53,461 bases of DNA from Phycisphaerales bacterium (lineage in GTDB: Bacteria > Planctomycetota > Phycisphaerae > Phycisphaerales > UBA1924): NCBI GenBank assembly GCA_016793015.1, contig JAEUJD010000036.1, positions 1 through 53,461 of the forward strand. Direction: 5' to 3'. The notes under the pieces are model-generated. The model worked only from the letters and a program-made list of their open reading frames with translations. It was not told where the DNA came from and did not search any database. Shown here piece after piece: positions 51,870 through 53,461 of the stretch. Both the position numbers and the translations under genes were made by a program. The first letter of the stretch is position 1. The number at the start of each line of letters is the position of its first letter.

Positions 51870-52340
51870 ATGGGCGTCTGCCGAATCCCCAAACCCAAGG
51901 ACCCGATCGCCGCTGCCCGTGCGGAAGTGGTCGAATTGCTCTTCTCCTACGTAGAACGCCTACGCGCCCACTTTGAATCCGTGGCCGCTGCACACGATCT
52001 CACGGCTATGCAGGCCAAGGTTCTGATGTTCCTGGGCGATGCCGAACCCATGCGCTGCGTAGCCGAGAACCTGGGCTGCGATCCATCCAACATCACCGGC
52101 GTGGTCGACCGCTTGCAGGACCGGGGTTTTCTGACCCGCTCCGAAGATCCGAACGACCGGCGTGTAAAATTGCTCCACGCCACCGCCGCCGGCAAGCGCC
52201 TGCGGGAAACCATCGGGCTCAATCTCTTCCGCGAGATGCCCGGCATGGGCGAATTGTCCAGGGCGCAGGTGGCCGACCTGCGCAATCTGCTCTCGATGCT
52301 GTGCGCTCATTCGGTTGAGAAGCAGCTCGCCTCGGGCTGA
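51870..52340 (+). CDS. MarR-family transcriptional regulator
   Basis: This 156-residue winged-helix repressor has the MarR recognition and wing pattern: LGCDPSNITGVVDRLQDRGF then DPNDRRVKLLHATAAGKRL. It is divergent from the RND efflux genes and probably represses them and itself until a small lipophilic ligand binds. The -10 TATGAT ends at 51862, so RNA should start near 51869; the ATG at 51870 then makes the message almost leaderless. Upstream in-frame starts lie inside the promoter and are unlikely. Confidence 0.92.
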   Translation: MGVCRIPKPKDPIAAARAEVVELLFSYVERLRAHFESVAAAHDLTAMQAKVLMFLGDAEPMRCVAENLGCDPSNITGVVDRLQDRGFLTRSEDPNDRRVKLLHATAAGKRLRETIGLNLFREMPGMGELSRAQVADLRNLLSMLCAHSVEKQLASG

Positions 52341-52721
52341 GCCACTTTTTCCAACCCGTTCTTTTAGAACTCGTGAACTCCGAAAGCCGCTCCCCGGTAT
52401 GCACCGCGTCGGATGCGGTTTTCGCCGTTCCTCGAGCGATCGCGGTGGAGAGAAAGCACGCCGCTTTTCCGGAACGTTCCGCTGCCCGTCCGCATCAAAC
52501 AGAGGGTGGCCATTCGGCCCTCAGGGAGGAAAAGCGTCCAACTCCAGTTCAGACAAGGGATTACTGCCGGCAGGCCGCTTCGGGCGGCATTGCATCGTTT
52601 TTGCACCGTGCGGAAGCCCCCTTCCTGCAATTTCGTTGAACCCCATTTTCTCTTGCGCCGCTAGACGCGATGACCTTGTCGGTCTCGCCCCTTGAATTCC
52701 CTCACTCAGAAGGAGATTTCC
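52341..52721. other. intergenic region before the DUF2911 gene
   Basis: No credible gene is seen. It holds small hairpins (GCCGC-TTCGG-GCGGC at 52574-52588) and an AGAAGGAGA ribosome binding site at 52708-52715. A weak promoter-like TTGAAC near 52637 is not convincing. Confidence 0.5.
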
Positions 52722-53321
52722 ATGAAGCACGTGAAGTTGATCGTTCCCGCTCTCGCACTGTCGCTCGCCGCCGCATTGCCTCTGCTTGCCCAGCCCGCCG
52801 CCACGGCACCCGCAGCCCCGGCGACGACTGCCAAGCCCGCTCCCGCCCGGCTCAGCCCCGCCGCCATCACCAGCACGGTGATCGACGACAACCGCGTCAC
52901 ACTGGTCTACAGCCGCCCGTTCACCAAAGACCCCAAGACCGGCGCCGCCCGCAAGATCTGGGGTGGCCTGGTCCCGAATGGTGAGGTCTGGCGTCTGGGC
53001 GCAAACGAGGCGTCGCTACTCCTGACGCAGCAACCGATCACCATCGGCAGCGCGACCATTCCGGCCGGCGCCTACTCCATCTTCCTTCTTCCGGTTGAAA
53101 ATGGGACTTCCAAGCTAATCGTCAACAAGCAGATCGGGCAGTGGGGCAGTCAGTACGACGAGAAGCAGGATTTGGCCCGAATTGACCTCAAGACCTCTGC
53201 TCCCGCATCGTCCGTCGATCAGTTCACGATGAGCGTCGCCAAGGTTCCGACCGGTGGCGGCGTGCTCACCATCGCCTGGGACAACCAGGAATTCTCGGTT
53301 CCGTACGCCGTCAAGAAATAA
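52722..53321 (+). CDS. secreted DUF2911-family protein
   Basis: This 199-residue protein has a signal peptide (about 1-24, LALSLAAALPLLAQP), an alanine/proline linker and a DUF2911 domain. The domain shows VTLVYSRPFTKDPKTGAARK, IWGGLVPNGEVWRLGANEA and IPAGAYSIFLLPVENGTSK. The family is widespread in Bacteroidetes and planctomycetes and has unknown function; it is probably periplasmic. AGAAGGAGA fixes the ATG. A strong hairpin follows, so it is likely monocistronic. Confidence 0.92.
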   Translation: MKHVKLIVPALALSLAAALPLLAQPAATAPAAPATTAKPAPARLSPAAITSTVIDDNRVTLVYSRPFTKDPKTGAARKIWGGLVPNGEVWRLGANEASLLLTQQPITIGSATIPAGAYSIFLLPVENGTSKLIVNKQIGQWGSQYDEKQDLARIDLKTSAPASSVDQFTMSVAKVPTGGGVLTIAWDNQEFSVPYAVKK

Positions 53322-53354
53322 CCCGGCGAATCAAAGCACCTCCGCGCAAAAGCA

Positions 53355-53380
53355 CACTCGAAGCGACGCCGCTTCGAGTG
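53355..53380 (+). terminator. perfect 11-base hairpin after the DUF2911 gene
   Basis: CACTCGAAGCG (53355-53365) pairs perfectly with CGCTTCGAGTG (53370-53380) around the four-base loop ACGC, 34 bases after the stop. No T-run follows, but the stem is strong. Confidence 0.7.
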
Positions 53381-53461
53381 AACCTTTGGCTGCTCCACGT
53401 CCCCTGCCCCCGGCGCGTCGGCACCGCGCGTGGCATGAACCGCTATGAACACCCTGTTCTC

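Noticed and set aside
52315..52695. 126-codon frame before the DUF2911 gene
   Set aside because: It overlaps the MarR stop, has no ribosome binding site, and its Arg/Pro/Ser-rich product resembles noncoding GC-rich sequence.

Overview
This is GC-rich bacterial DNA, most likely from a planctomycete of the Phycisphaerae type. That is inferred from gene content: a paralogous pair of DNRLRE-domain surface proteins, one ending in a cysteine-flanked dockerin-like pair of repeats and the other in a PEP-CTERM-like tail; a prepilin-like protein with a His-x9-Asp-type C-terminal motif; a Bat (aerotolerance-type) operon; and many sugar-acid and Gfo/Idh/MocA-type enzymes. I see no rRNA, tRNA, CRISPR array, insertion sequence or phage gene.

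Layout. (1) 1-2360: 3' end of an NAD kinase gene, a small DUF3185-type membrane protein and a RimK-like ATP-grasp ligase. (2) 2605-11709: one long plus-strand Bat-type operon (MoxR ATPase, DUF58, a BatD-like membrane protein, BatA VWA, a BatB+BatC fusion, BatD, a BatE-like TPR/SH3 protein); most junctions overlap by 1-4 bases. (3) 11860-12917: a small unknown ORF and an orphan OmpR-type response regulator. (4) 13123-26652: minus-strand block. A DNRLRE/dockerin protein lies at its downstream end. The rest looks like an import and catabolic operon: 2-hydroxyacid dehydrogenase, sodium/solute symporter, NAD-dependent epimerase-like protein, DHDPS-family lyase, a small membrane protein, class III aminotransferase, M24 (creatinase/prolidase-fold) hydrolase, NagB-like/PIG-L fusion, GNAT acetyltransferase and an oxidoreductase. 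(5) 26988-43174: plus-strand block. It starts with the PEP-CTERM DNRLRE twin and a GntR/LacI-type regulator, then a prepilin-like protein, a BNR_4-like propeller, a galactonate/mannonate-dehydratase-like enolase-superfamily enzyme, an SDR, and a neutral-ceramidase-fold protein. It continues without a break into an uncharacterised ABC export module (secreted/membrane protein, ATPase, permease, HEAT-repeat protein) and another Gfo/Idh enzyme. (6) 43517-47039: a two-component system whose regulator is a close paralogue of the orphan one, a convergent protein with an ethylene-receptor-like membrane domain, and a small membrane protein. (7) 47143-52340: an RND efflux pump (inner-membrane transporter plus adaptor) divergent from a MarR regulator. 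(8) 52722-53321: a secreted DUF2911 protein followed by a strong hairpin.

How it may work together (inference). Blocks 4 and 5 look like one regulon for uptake and degradation of an unusual, probably nitrogen-containing carbohydrate or sugar acid. The two blocks share a candidate operator: a CAGGT-N5-ACYTG / CAGGT-N5-ACTGG inverted repeat preceded by TTGA, found upstream of the symporter and upstream of the PEP-CTERM DNRLRE gene. The obvious candidate to bind it is the GntR/LacI regulator. Several enzymes in the cluster have altered signature residues (NagB general-acid/base Asp to Thr, epimerase YxxxK Lys to Cys, ceramidase Ser to Ala), so their textbook names should not be taken as functions. 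This cluster is the best candidate for an undescribed pathway in the window. The ethylene-receptor-like protein lacking a kinase domain is the best candidate for an undescribed sensor.
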